Source: Paraburkholderia gardini (GTDB lineage Bacteria > Pseudomonadota > Gammaproteobacteria > Burkholderiales > Burkholderiaceae). From it: DNA of 64,000 nt. The notes below the pieces were generated by a model that saw nothing but the letters and a program-made list of their open reading frames with translations, was not told where the DNA came from and did no database searches. The stretch lies in assembly GCF_907164575.1 (NCBI RefSeq), contig NZ_CAJQYY010000025.1, positions 38,272 to 102,271 on the forward strand. The letters are read 5' to 3'. Each line of letters begins with the position of its first letter. Position 1 is the first letter of the stretch. Shown in pieces: positions 33,224 through 42,280 of this stretch. Both the position numbers and the translations under genes were made by a program.

Positions 33224-33928
33224 ATGAGCAAACCATACAGACTGATGCGCGTTGCCGCAGCGGCGGTCCTTGCTGCTGCCTTCGTGGGTCCGGTTCATGC
33301 ACAGGGCATTCCGGTTTTCGACGCGCAGAACGTCGCGCAGGCCATCTCGACGGTCGCCCGGCTCGAGCAGGAAGTCCAGCAAGAGATCCAGCTCTACCAG
33401 TCGATGAACGGGTCCCGCGGATTCGGCGCGCTGCTCAGCAATCCGGTGCTGGCGAATTCCCTGCCGTCAAACTGGACGGGTGCCTATACGGCGATCCAGA
33501 ACGGCGGGTATGCGGGTCTCACGGGCAGCGCGCAGGCGCTGCGTTCGGCAGACGAGATCTACAACTGCGAAGACCAGAGCGGGATCGACCGGCAGGTCTG
33601 TCAGCGCGCGCTGAACAAGCCCTTTCAGGACAAGGCGTTCGGCATGCAGGCGTATCAGACCGAGCTGCAGGAGCTGAACCAGATCCAGAGCCTCATGCAG
33701 CAGATCGATGTCACGCAGGATCCCAAAGGCGTTGCCGAGCTGCAGGCGCGCATCCAGTCGGAGAGTACCGCGGTCGGTAACGAGATGACGAAGCTGCAGC
33801 TCTTCAGGATGCTCTCGGATACCGAGGACCGGCTGATCGCCGAGCAGCAGGGTGAGCTCGTGATGAGTCGGGCTGGCAACACGGCACGGTTGCAGGACCA
33901 GATGGTCCCGGCCACGTTCGGCAACTGA
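33224..33928 (+). CDS. virB5: VirB5-like minor pilin
   Basis: A 234-residue secreted protein. Signal peptide MRVAAAAVLAAAFVGPVHAQ, then GIPVFDAQNVAQAISTVARL and a long helical segment (EQEVQQEIQLYQSMNGSRGF), typical of the VirB5/TrbJ tip adhesin. Later helices (LQELNQIQSLMQQIDVTQDP; LQARIQSESTAVGNEMTKLQ) complete the bundle. The start lies 17 bp after virB6; a longer upstream reading is open but lacks a signal-peptide-like start. Confidence 0.86.
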   Translation: MSKPYRLMRVAAAAVLAAAFVGPVHAQGIPVFDAQNVAQAISTVARLEQEVQQEIQLYQSMNGSRGFGALLSNPVLANSLPSNWTGAYTAIQNGGYAGLTGSAQALRSADEIYNCEDQSGIDRQVCQRALNKPFQDKAFGMQAYQTELQELNQIQSLMQQIDVTQDPKGVAELQARIQSESTAVGNEMTKLQLFRMLSDTEDRLIAEQQGELVMSRAGNTARLQDQMVPATFGN

Positions 33929-33939
33929 AGGAGCGCGGC

Positions 33940-34110
33940 ATGAAGAATCTGATGATGACCGCACTGATTTTATGTTTGGCCATCCTTATCGATGCATGTA
34001 GCGGAAATCCGGCGAAACCGGTGTTGCCCGACGGCTCGCATCGCGTGCCGGTGAATCGTGTGCCACCAGTGCCGCCGGCGGTGCCATCAATGGACGGGGG
34101 CGGCTCATGA
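33940..34110 (+). CDS. Small VirB7-like lipoprotein
   Basis: A 56-residue protein: MKNLMMTALILCLAILIDAC ends in a lipobox-like ...IDA-C, so Cys20 would be lipidated. The remainder is Pro-rich (VPPVPPAVP). GAAGGAG precedes the ATG. Its position between virB5 and virB8 and its size match VirB7-type lipoproteins that stabilise VirB9 at the outer membrane, but there is no sequence similarity strong enough to be certain. The stop overlaps the virB8 start (ATGA). Confidence 0.68.
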   Translation: MKNLMMTALILCLAILIDACSGNPAKPVLPDGSHRVPVNRVPPVPPAVPSMDGGGS

Positions 34111-34829
34111 AAGCCCGCCATGACTACCGGCACGTGCTGGATATCGAGGCTTCGCTCACGGATATGCAGGCACGTTCCGAGCGACGGGCATGGCACGTCG
34201 CCTGCGCGGCAGTGGGCGTCGCCGCACTCAGCGCAGTGGCGCTCGCGGTGATGGTGCCGTTCTACCGGGTGGTGCCGCTACCCATCGAGGTCGACCGTCT
34301 GACGGGCGAGTCACAGGTGATCGATGTGCTCGATGCGAAGCACGTGCATACGGGCGAGATCCAGGACAAGCACTGGGTCGACGTCTATGTGCGTTCGCGC
34401 GAGCGCTATGACTGGGGCCTGCTGCAGATGGACTACGACCGGGTGCTCAGCATGAGCGCGGATACGGTCGCACGGGATTACCGCCAGATCTACAGCGGCC
34501 CGGATGCACTTGACCGGCAACTCGGTGCCGGCACCGAGCGCCGGATCCGGATCCTGTCGATCACGCTGCCGCCGGACGAACCGGGGCGGGCGGTGGTGCA
34601 TATCGAGTGCACCATGCGCAAACATGGCGAGGACAACGCCGAACCGCCACAGCGGTTCGTGGTGACGCTCGCCTACAGCTACCGACCGCCGGTGTTCACG
34701 CGGGAGAGCACGGCGGTTGAAAACCCGTTCGGCTTCACGGTGACGGCCTACAGCCGTGATCCCGAATACACACCACCCACACCACCCACACCACCGGCCT
34801 CGTCATCTGCAGCGGGAGGTGCCCGATGA
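34107..34829 (+). CDS. virB8: VirB8-like T4SS assembly factor
   Basis: A 240-residue bitopic inner-membrane protein. A short cytoplasmic N-terminus is followed by one membrane span (CAAVGVAALSAVALAVMVPF near residues 32-52) and a periplasmic NTF2-like domain with DRLTGESQVIDVLD, YVRSRERYDWGLLQMDYDRV and VVTLAYSYRPP. The C-terminus is a Pro/Thr-rich tail with PPTPPTPP repeats. It overlaps virB9 by ATGA. Confidence 0.88.
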   Translation: MKARHDYRHVLDIEASLTDMQARSERRAWHVACAAVGVAALSAVALAVMVPFYRVVPLPIEVDRLTGESQVIDVLDAKHVHTGEIQDKHWVDVYVRSRERYDWGLLQMDYDRVLSMSADTVARDYRQIYSGPDALDRQLGAGTERRIRILSITLPPDEPGRAVVHIECTMRKHGEDNAEPPQRFVVTLAYSYRPPVFTRESTAVENPFGFTVTAYSRDPEYTPPTPPTPPASSSAAGGAR

Positions 34830-35650
34830 ATCCGCGCTGCCTGATGGTGGCGATGTTCGCGTCGCTGGCGACCCAGCTTGCACACGCCTACGACGTGCCG
34901 GGCTGGTCACGCGATTCGCGGGTGCGCCAGGTGCTGTACCGCCCGGACGAGGTGGTGCGCATCGACGCACAGCGCGGCTTTGCCACCCATATTGCGCTCG
35001 ATCCGCATGAACAGATTCTGGTGGTCGCCCCGGGAGACCGCGACGGCTGGCTGGTCGTGGCGAACCGGGGCGATCACGACGTGTGGCTGAAGCCGCGGCT
35101 TGCCGCACACGACACGAACCTGGAAATCCGTACCGACTGGCGCAGCTACAGCTTCGATCTCGTGGTGCTGCCCCTGAAGGCGAAGTTCGCCAATGACGAG
35201 GAGGTGTACCGCGTCACGTTCAGCTATCCGGACGAAGTACAGGAAAAAGCCCGCACCAGTGCGGATCGCGCACTTGTGCAGCAGCGCCTTGCACAGCCGC
35301 CGGTTGTGCGCAATGCCCGCTACTCCATGCAGGTCATGCCGCACTCGGACGACATTGCGCCGGTTGCCGCATGGGACGACGGTCGGTTCACGTACCTGCG
35401 CATCCCCAACAACCGCCGCATTCCCGCGATCTTCCGGGTCGCGGAGGACGGCAGCGAGAGCGTGGTGGACCGGCACATGGAGGGCGACGTCATCGTCATC
35501 CATGAGATAGCACAGCGTTTCGTGCTGCGGCTCGCCGATGAGGTGGTGGGCATCTGGAACGACGCGTACGACATGGACGGCGTCCCACCGAAGGATGGCA
35601 CGACGGTGACTGGCGTGAAGCGTGTCCTGCGGAGTGATGGCCATGAGTGA
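34826..35650 (+). CDS. virB9: VirB9-like outer-membrane core protein
   Basis: A 274-residue protein with a signal peptide (MVAMFASLATQLAHAY) and the N-terminal pattern DSRVRQVLYRPDEVVRID plus GFATHIALDPHEQILVV, diagnostic for VirB9/TrbG. The C-terminal domain includes YSMQVMPHSDDIAPVAAWDD, FTYLRIPNNRRIPAIFRVAE and VVDRHMEGDVIVIHEIAQRF. It would form the outer ring with the VirB7-like lipoprotein and VirB10. It overlaps virB10 by eight bases. Confidence 0.9.
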   Translation: MNPRCLMVAMFASLATQLAHAYDVPGWSRDSRVRQVLYRPDEVVRIDAQRGFATHIALDPHEQILVVAPGDRDGWLVVANRGDHDVWLKPRLAAHDTNLEIRTDWRSYSFDLVVLPLKAKFANDEEVYRVTFSYPDEVQEKARTSADRALVQQRLAQPPVVRNARYSMQVMPHSDDIAPVAAWDDGRFTYLRIPNNRRIPAIFRVAEDGSESVVDRHMEGDVIVIHEIAQRFVLRLADEVVGIWNDAYDMDGVPPKDGTTVTGVKRVLRSDGHE

Positions 35651-36890
35651 CGATACCCCGCGCAACGTGATCGAGCCGGACGGTCCCGTTGACCGCAGCC
35701 GCGATCCTGGCAATCCAGGCAACCAGGAGAATCCGGCCATTGCCGAAGGTCCAGACCGTGCACCGCCCGAGCGCGGCATGCCGGAGCTGGGGCAATACAC
35801 CAGTGGTCGTCCACGCACATGGTGGTTCACGCCGCTCGCCATCGTGGCGCTCGTGGTCGCAGGGGCGGTCTGGACCGTTCACGGCTTTCTGGCACGGCAC
35901 GATGCGGCGGCTCTCGCCCGACGCGACGCAGCGCTTGATCAGCCGGCGCAGGGAAGGATCTTCGGCGACGAACCGGCGTCGGCCGCGCATCCCGCGAGCG
36001 CACCTGCGGGTCAGGGCACATCCGCTTCCGCAGTGGTGCTCACGCGTTCGCCGGCGAATTCCGGGCGCGTCCCGACCGTGCGCAGCTACTACGACGCGCC
36101 GTTACTGGCGACGGGCGGCTCCAGCAGTTCCGGGACACAGGACAGCGGAACGACCGGTGCGCCGCAGGGCGGTGCCGGCACGCCTGCGCCGGGGTCCGTG
36201 TCGGGCACCGTGACTACACCCAGTGCTGACCGTGGGCAGGCTGGCAGTCCACTGGGCCAGGCGCTGACGCCCTCATTGACATCCCGGGTCACGGCGGGGC
36301 TGCTTGGCAATCGCAACCTGATTCTGGCCCAGGGCGCGAAGATCGACTGTGTGGGTGACACCGCCTTCGATTCGACGGAAGCCGGCATCTCCACCTGCAC
36401 GGTCACCCGGAACGTGTATTCGGATGACGGGCGGGTGGTGCTCATCGAGCGTGGCTCGCAGATCAACAGCGAATACCGCTCCAACCTGTCGCCGGGGCAA
36501 ACCCGTGTATTCGTCCTCTCGGCCAGGATCAGGACGCCCCATGGCGTGACGGTCGAGATTGACTCACCGGCTGCCGACGCGCTGGGACGCATGGGTGTCG
36601 GTGGTTACGTGAACAACCACTGGGGAGAGCGGATTGGCGCGGCGATGCTGCTCGGCCTGACTCAGGATGCAATCGGCTACCTCGCGACGCGTGGCGGGAA
36701 CAGCAATGGATCCGTCGTCTTCGAGAACACGCAGCAGCAGGGCAACGACATGGCCACGCGTGTACTCGACAGCACGATCAACATTCCGCCGACACTCACG
36801 CAGAGCCAGGGCGCAGAATTCACGATCATCGTCGCACGGGACCTGGATTTCAGCACGGTCTACGCGTTGCAGCCGGAGGCGCTCCGATGA
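35643..36890 (+). CDS. virB10: VirB10-like envelope-spanning core protein
   Basis: A 415-residue protein with a cytoplasmic Pro-rich N-terminus, one membrane span (WWFTPLAIVALVVAGAVWTV near residues 60-80), a variable Gly/Ser/Thr linker, and the conserved TrbI/VirB10 C-terminal barrel: NLILAQGAKIDCVGDTAFDS near 225, RVVLIERGSQINSEYRSNLS, VEIDSPAADALGRMGVGGYV near 310, and FTIIVARDLDFSTVYAL at the end. It links the inner-membrane ATPases to the VirB9 ring. The ATG lies inside the virB9 end; the stop overlaps virB11. Confidence 0.91.
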   Translation: MSDDTPRNVIEPDGPVDRSRDPGNPGNQENPAIAEGPDRAPPERGMPELGQYTSGRPRTWWFTPLAIVALVVAGAVWTVHGFLARHDAAALARRDAALDQPAQGRIFGDEPASAAHPASAPAGQGTSASAVVLTRSPANSGRVPTVRSYYDAPLLATGGSSSSGTQDSGTTGAPQGGAGTPAPGSVSGTVTTPSADRGQAGSPLGQALTPSLTSRVTAGLLGNRNLILAQGAKIDCVGDTAFDSTEAGISTCTVTRNVYSDDGRVVLIERGSQINSEYRSNLSPGQTRVFVLSARIRTPHGVTVEIDSPAADALGRMGVGGYVNNHWGERIGAAMLLGLTQDAIGYLATRGGNSNGSVVFENTQQQGNDMATRVLDSTINIPPTLTQSQGAEFTIIVARDLDFSTVYALQPEALR

Positions 36891-38095
36891 ACACGGGTGC
36901 GTCCACAGCAGACCGGCTTGACGAAGTGCTGCTCGCGCATCTGCCCGACGATGCGTCGGTGCGTGAGCTGATGCGCCCGTTTGCGCCGCTGCTCGATGAC
37001 ACGGATGTGACCGAACTGGTGATCAACCGGCCTCGGCGCGTGCTGACCGAAACGCACCTCGGCTGGCGTGCGCACGACTATCCCGATCTCGACTTCGAGC
37101 GGCTGATGTCGTTCGCGGTGGCCATTGCGACGCTCACCAGCCAGGCGGTATCGGCCGAGCACCCGGTGCTTTCGGCGCTCCTGCCGGGCGACGCGCGCAT
37201 CCAGATTGTGGTGCCGCCCGTGGTGCCGCCGCGCACCGTGTCGGTCACGATCCGCCGACCCTCGTCAAAAGAGAAGACGCTCGACAGGTATCGGGCCGAG
37301 GGCCTGTTTGACGACACGTCGTGGCTTCGTCCGGCGGGGCTCGATGACGACGCCCTAAGGTTGCTGCGGTCATCGGATCGCCAACTGGTGCGCCGGCTCG
37401 ACGAGCGTGACTTTGCGGCCTTCTTCGCGCAGGCGGTTACCGGCCGTCTGAACATCGTGATCGTCGGCAGTACGGGATCGGGCAAGACCAGCTTCATGAA
37501 GACGCTGTGCCAGCACATTCCTGCGGTCGAACGCATCGTGACCATCGAGGATGTCCGGGAGCTGTTCATCCGGCATATCGAGAACTGCGTGCATCTCGTC
37601 TACAGCAAGGGTGGCCACGGCCAGGCGCGGGTGACGCCCGCAGACCTGATCGCCAGCACGATGCGCATGCGTCCTGACCGCGTGCTGCTGGCCGAGTTGC
37701 ACGGGGCGGAGGCATACGACTTTCTCAAGTTGCTGACGACCGGGCATTCCGGTTCGATCACGAGCTACCACGCCTCCAGCGCCGCAGTTGCCATCGAGCG
37801 GTTTGCGCTGATGGCGAAGGAACATCCCGAAGCGGCCGCCTACGACGATGTGGCGCTCAAGCGTCTGCTGTTTCTCACGATCGATGTGGTTGCGCACATG
37901 GAGGCGCAACCGGTGTTTGATCAGACAGGCACCCAGACCGGCAAGCGCTGGGCGATGACCGAAATCTGGTTCGATCCGCTGCGCAGATACCGGACCGCGC
38001 CCGGGCAACCGGGAACTGGAAGGAGGCATTCCGATGAAAACGTCAGTTCAGACGCCCGCTCCACAGTCTCTGATGCAGCCTGCCGCGCAGGGTAG
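36887..38095 (+). CDS. virB11: VirB11-like hexameric ATPase
   Basis: A 402-residue traffic ATPase. The N-terminal domain (TDVTELVINRPRRVLTET) leads to Walker A VIVGSTGSGKTSFMKTL near residue 190, an Asp box with VTIEDVRELFIRHIENCVHL, Walker B-type MRMRPDRVLLAELHGAEAYD near 265, and the His box TTGHSGSITSYHASSA. About 45 C-terminal residues are unusually polar and overlap, in another frame, the start of the next gene by 62 bases, so the natural C-terminus may be a late addition. Confidence 0.91.
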   Translation: MNTGASTADRLDEVLLAHLPDDASVRELMRPFAPLLDDTDVTELVINRPRRVLTETHLGWRAHDYPDLDFERLMSFAVAIATLTSQAVSAEHPVLSALLPGDARIQIVVPPVVPPRTVSVTIRRPSSKEKTLDRYRAEGLFDDTSWLRPAGLDDDALRLLRSSDRQLVRRLDERDFAAFFAQAVTGRLNIVIVGSTGSGKTSFMKTLCQHIPAVERIVTIEDVRELFIRHIENCVHLVYSKGGHGQARVTPADLIASTMRMRPDRVLLAELHGAEAYDFLKLLTTGHSGSITSYHASSAAVAIERFALMAKEHPEAAAYDDVALKRLLFLTIDVVAHMEAQPVFDQTGTQTGKRWAMTEIWFDPLRRYRTAPGQPGTGRRHSDENVSSDARSTVSDAACRAG

Positions 38096-38510
38096 GGCCA
38101 CGTCTGCCACAGCAGCGATGACGATGCCGGCTGGACCGTGGACAGGTCGGCATGAACTCTGGCAGCACGCCCGCGGCGGCGCGGTCACGCTGATGGTGCT
38201 GGCTGCATTCATCGCTGGTCTCGCGGCCGCCATATGGTTCGCCTCGTTTTTCCTGTACGCGAGCGTGCGGGTCAATCCGTTCCATGCGGGGATGTGGGGC
38301 TGGATCGATGCAGCGCGGGCCTGGTACGCGGGTGGCCTGCCGAAGGAAGGCCGGCGCATCGCCGGTTCCGCGCTGTTCGGGCTGCTGCTGGCGTATGGCG
38401 CGCCGGGCGCTGCGACATACGCCCTGTGGGGTTCCTCCGGCCGACGGCATCTGTATGGGAGTGCGCGCTTCGCGAGCGAGGCGGAAATCCGCGCGGCGGG
38501 GTTGCTGTGA
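38034..38510 (+). CDS. N-terminal membrane part of a VirD4/TraG coupling protein (split gene)
   Basis: A 158-residue protein with two to three hydrophobic segments (VTLMVLAAFIAGLAAAIWFA; SALFGLLLAYGAPGAATYAL), ending YGSARFASEAEIRAAGLL. In an intact VirD4/TraG these elements lead directly into a GRYLRLAGQQ-type strand and the Walker A. Here the frame ends in a TGA that overlaps a GTG start of the ATPase portion (GTGA). The two frames together equal a normal-length coupling protein, so it is either a natural two-subunit split with translational coupling or a one-base frameshift. GGAAGGAGG precedes the ATG. Confidence 0.72.
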   Translation: MKTSVQTPAPQSLMQPAAQGRATSATAAMTMPAGPWTGRHELWQHARGGAVTLMVLAAFIAGLAAAIWFASFFLYASVRVNPFHAGMWGWIDAARAWYAGGLPKEGRRIAGSALFGLLLAYGAPGAATYALWGSSGRRHLYGSARFASEAEIRAAGLL

Positions 38511-40288
38511 GCGCGCCCGTGACACGCAACGCGGGTCCCTCACTCGTTGTCGGCGTGTGGCGCGGCCGCTATCTGCGCCTTGCAGGACAGCAGTTCGTGC
38601 TGCTTGCGGCGCCGGCGCGCTCGGGCAAGGGCGTGGGCATCGTGATCCCGAACCTGCTCAGTTACCCTGACTCGATAATCGTGCTCGACATCAAGCAGGA
38701 GAACTACAACGTCACCGCCGGGTTCCGGCGTGCACACGGTCAGGCGGTGTATCTCTTCAACCCGTTTGCCGAGGATGGCCGCACGCACCGTTACAACCCG
38801 CTGTCGGCGATCTCGGGCGGCGTATTTCGCGTTGGAGACATCCTCGCCATCGGCTACGCACTGTATCCGGTCGGCGGTCACGACGACTTCTGGAAGGACC
38901 AGGCGCGCAGTCTCTTTCTCGGTATTGTGCTGCTCCTGTGCGAGTGGCGGGACGCGCGCCGCGCAGGCAACGTGGATGTGCCGGACCATCCCCTCACGAT
39001 GGGCGAGGTTCTGAGGCAGTCCTCGGGCAACGGCATGCCGGTGAAGGCGTACCTGCAGAGGGCGCTGCTGCAGCACCGCAGTCTGCTGACCGGTCCCTGT
39101 GTCGATGCGCTGAACCGCTTTCTCGCGAACGACGACAAGGTGCTCGCGAGCATCCTCGCGACCTTCAACGCGCCGCTCACCATCTGGGCCAATCCCATTG
39201 TCGATGCAGCGACGAGTGCCAACGACTTCGATCTGCGCGACGTGAGGAAGCGTCGCATGTCGATCTATATCGGCATCACGCCGGATCACCTGACCGAGGC
39301 GGCGTTGCTGGTCAACCTCGTGTTCTCGCAGCTGGTCAATCTCAACACGAAGGAGTTGCCAGAAGCCAATCCCGTGCTGAAATTCCAGTGCCTTCTGCTG
39401 ATGGACGAGTTCACCTCGATCGGGAAGATCCAGATCATCGCGCGGGCCGTTGCGTACATGGCAGGGTTCAACCTGCGCATGCTGTCGATCGTGCAGTCGG
39501 TCTCGCAGCTCGAGTCGGTATACGGGCGCGCCGATGCGCGAACGTTCGTGACGAACCACGCGATGCAGATCCTCTATGCGCCGCGCGAGCAGAAAGATGC
39601 AAACGAATATTCGGAGATGCTTGGCACCTTCACCGACAAGTCCCGCAGCGTGAGCCGCCCGAATGCGATTTTCGGTGGCCGGGGCGGCTTGAGCGAGAGC
39701 ATCTCGGAGCAGCGCCGGCCGCTGCTTCTGCCGCAGGAACTCAAGGAGCTCGGGCGTGGCAAGGAAATCATCGTGCTCGAGAACACCAAGCCCATCCTCG
39801 CCGACAAGATTTGCTACTGGCGCGATCCTGCCTTTATCTCACGCCTTGCGGCGCCACCGAAGGTCGCGGCGATGGATCTTGCGCGCTTTGCCGCGCAGGC
39901 CGAACGGCGCCTGCGCGATCTTGACCCGTCAGAGGTCGATGCTGCCGGAGCGGGACTCATCAATGTGCCGGTCGAATATCTGGAGGTGCTGCAGGCCTGG
40001 GATCCACGCGATCTGCCAGCGCATCTGGCCGACCTCAGTGAGGACGAGGTGAGTGCCTATGTCGAGCGGCATTTCATGCTGCTGGGTGTGCCGCGCGATC
40101 GCATTGTGGCGGCGAGGCACACGCTTTCGCTGTCTGAACTGGACGTGGCGGAACTACGTCCGGCGCCGGCTATCCGGAAACGGCGCACGGGCGGGGCAAA
40201 GGATGAGGCCGGCCCGGCTTCACGACCGGATCGCAAGGCGGGGCGCAGGCGTGAGTCGAAGGTCGTGCCGATTAGGGGCGACCGTTGA
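38507..40288 (+). CDS. virD4: VirD4/TraG coupling protein, ATPase portion
   Basis: A 593-residue soluble part of the type IV coupling protein, which delivers the relaxase-DNA complex to the VirB channel. Starting at GTG, it soon shows RGRYLRLAGQQFVLLAAPAR with Walker A SGKGVGIVIPNLL near residue 40, DSIIVLDIKQENYNVTAGFR, the family signature DDFWKDQARSLFLGI near 125 and Walker B CLLLMDEFTSIGKI near 300. It continues through QLESVYGRADARTFVTNHAM and KELGRGKEIIVLENTKPILA. The membrane domain is encoded by the preceding overlapping frame. The stop shares bases with the primase ATG. Confidence 0.88.
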   Translation: MSAPVTRNAGPSLVVGVWRGRYLRLAGQQFVLLAAPARSGKGVGIVIPNLLSYPDSIIVLDIKQENYNVTAGFRRAHGQAVYLFNPFAEDGRTHRYNPLSAISGGVFRVGDILAIGYALYPVGGHDDFWKDQARSLFLGIVLLLCEWRDARRAGNVDVPDHPLTMGEVLRQSSGNGMPVKAYLQRALLQHRSLLTGPCVDALNRFLANDDKVLASILATFNAPLTIWANPIVDAATSANDFDLRDVRKRRMSIYIGITPDHLTEAALLVNLVFSQLVNLNTKELPEANPVLKFQCLLLMDEFTSIGKIQIIARAVAYMAGFNLRMLSIVQSVSQLESVYGRADARTFVTNHAMQILYAPREQKDANEYSEMLGTFTDKSRSVSRPNAIFGGRGGLSESISEQRRPLLLPQELKELGRGKEIIVLENTKPILADKICYWRDPAFISRLAAPPKVAAMDLARFAAQAERRLRDLDPSEVDAAGAGLINVPVEYLEVLQAWDPRDLPAHLADLSEDEVSAYVERHFMLLGVPRDRIVAARHTLSLSELDVAELRPAPAIRKRRTGGAKDEAGPASRPDRKAGRRRESKVVPIRGDR

Positions 40289-42228
40289 TGAACGCACCCT
40301 ATGTCGATGAAACGAACCGTGTTCGTGCCGCGCTCGCGGTGATCCCGGCCGACGACTACGCCACCTGGGTGGACATGGCGTTCGCCGTCAGGCAGGGACT
40401 GGGCGATGCGGGCTTTGAAATCTGGGATGAATGGAGTCGCAGCGCGCATAACTACAACGAGCGTGCGGCACGCACGACGTGGCGCTCGGCACGCGCGTCG
40501 GGCGGCAAGACGCTGGCTTCCCTTTTCTGGCTCGCACAGCAGCACGGCTTTGATGTGAAGGCGTCGCGCGTGCCGGGCACGGGCACCGCGGCCTCATCAG
40601 GTCCGGACCGCGAGGAGCTCGCGCGTCGCGCCCGGGAGGCGGCACGCGAAGAGGCCCGTGTGCGTCTGCGCCACGCAGCTGTGGCGCAGACGGCCGTGTC
40701 GATCTGGGAATGGGCGCGGCCCGTTGCGCCCGAGCATCCATATCTCGTGCGCAAGCAGCTCGAACCGGTTGCAACGTTGCGCGAACTCGAGGCGCTCGAA
40801 CTGAAGGCGCTGCTCGGCTACACACCGGTGAGTGAGGAAGAGCCGCTCGCGGGCCGCGTGCTGATCGTGCCGGCATGGGTGGGCGACGCGATGACGACGC
40901 TCGAGCTGATCGACGGTACCGGACGTAAATCGTCGCTGGCTGGTGGTGCAAAAAAGGGCGGCTACTGGATGAGCGGGGTAAGCGGAACTTTAACGGCAGA
41001 CGCGGGCGGCATGCCAATCCTGATCGCGGAGGGCGCGGCGACGGCACTGTCAGCACATCGGGCAACCGGCTGGGTTGCGGTGGCGGCGCTGTCCGCCGGC
41101 AATCTGCCCCAGGTTGCTGTAGGCCTGCGTGAGCGATACCCGCGTGCCCCTCTCATCGTCCTTGGAGAACCTGGCAAGGCAGAGAGCTTTGCCCGCCAGG
41201 CCGCGCAGGCAGCACAGGCGTCTCTTGCACTGCCGTCGTTTGCGCAGGACGTGCGGATCAACGGCACGCAGCCGACTGATTTCAACGACATGGCGGTGTT
41301 ATCTGGTCTGGATGCCGTCGGTGAGCTTTTACGGGATGTCGCCAGCAGGATCAATACGGACGACCCTGCGGTGACCGGTACACCACCCGGTGCCGATGCA
41401 GGGTGGGTGGCTTGCGGTACAGCGATTGAATGGTTGGAGGACACAGACATGAGACGCGTGATAGAGGAACTCACGGACGCAATGACGGATGAAGCCGCGG
41501 GCACGAAGCGGCGCAGGACCGGCCGCAGGCAGCAGACACAGGATGCGCACGAGCCGGCAGCGCGGTCGGAAGCGGGCGCGTCCGGTGTGCCGCAGCAGGA
41601 TGCCGGTCATGCAGGCGCGGATACCGACAGCGGGCCCGCGTCCGGACCGGTAGCACAGGACGCGCACGCAGCGGGCCACCCGGGTGAGGAGCGATCCCGC
41701 ACTGCACCGCGTCGTGAGATCGGGCAGGCGTTGTACGGGCTGGAGGATGTGCCAGGTGAAATCCGGGCGCTCGCGCAGCACCGGTTCGGCGCGCAGATCC
41801 GGATGGCGACGCCGCGGGAGAACGGTGGCCCCTATCGCGGCGAGGTGTTGAACGCCGAACACTATGTGATCCAGGAGGTGGCGACGCGAAGCGTGGTGTT
41901 CCACCGCAAGGACCGCATGGAATTCGTCTCGGACCGCCTGAAGTGGATGGACCAGAACCAGCGGATGAATGGCGCCGAAGTGCAGATCGGCTACGACGGT
42001 GACCGGCCGAAGGTCTATCCGTGGGACCGTGCGCGCGAGCAGCTTGAGCGCGTGGTGACATCGCTGAAGAAATCGGCGCGCGAGGCAGGTTTCGGCGCGG
42101 ACCTCGACCCGACGCTCGAGCAGTTGCAGTCGGTGTCGTGGACACGGTTTCGTGAGGCGCGTGCGGCAGCGCTCGCGCAGGCCCGTGAGCGTGCGGGACG
42201 CGAGCCTGGCGGAAATCACGACCGGTAG
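40288..42228 (+). CDS. Primase-like PriCT_2/Toprim protein of the transfer region
   Basis: A 646-residue protein. The N-terminus is a PriCT_2 domain: DDYATWVDMAFAVRQGLGDA, EIWDEWSRSAHNYNERAART with WRSARASGGKTLASLFWLA. A zinc-free linker leads to a Toprim-type core (GGMPILIAEGAATALSAHRA near residue 245, RAPLIVLGEPGKAE near 285, DFNDMAVLSGLDAV near 330). The C-terminal 130 residues (VLNAEHYVIQEVATRSVVFH; WMDQNQRMNGAEVQIGYDGD) are a separate domain also seen in large conjugation proteins. It could prime the transferred strand in the recipient or help replication. It starts in the coupling-protein stop (TGATG). Confidence 0.78.
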   Translation: MNAPYVDETNRVRAALAVIPADDYATWVDMAFAVRQGLGDAGFEIWDEWSRSAHNYNERAARTTWRSARASGGKTLASLFWLAQQHGFDVKASRVPGTGTAASSGPDREELARRAREAAREEARVRLRHAAVAQTAVSIWEWARPVAPEHPYLVRKQLEPVATLRELEALELKALLGYTPVSEEEPLAGRVLIVPAWVGDAMTTLELIDGTGRKSSLAGGAKKGGYWMSGVSGTLTADAGGMPILIAEGAATALSAHRATGWVAVAALSAGNLPQVAVGLRERYPRAPLIVLGEPGKAESFARQAAQAAQASLALPSFAQDVRINGTQPTDFNDMAVLSGLDAVGELLRDVASRINTDDPAVTGTPPGADAGWVACGTAIEWLEDTDMRRVIEELTDAMTDEAAGTKRRRTGRRQQTQDAHEPAARSEAGASGVPQQDAGHAGADTDSGPASGPVAQDAHAAGHPGEERSRTAPRREIGQALYGLEDVPGEIRALAQHRFGAQIRMATPRENGGPYRGEVLNAEHYVIQEVATRSVVFHRKDRMEFVSDRLKWMDQNQRMNGAEVQIGYDGDRPKVYPWDRAREQLERVVTSLKKSAREAGFGADLDPTLEQLQSVSWTRFREARAAALAQARERAGREPGGNHDR

Positions 42229-42280
42229 GGTGTGTCTTTGATCGGGCAGGGCCCGGGAACGGACCATATGAGGTTAGATC

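Noticed and set aside
34780..34800. Short tandem CACC repeats near the virB8 end as a possible microsatellite switch
   Set aside because: They encode a Pro/Thr tail in frame and are too few and short to support phase variation.
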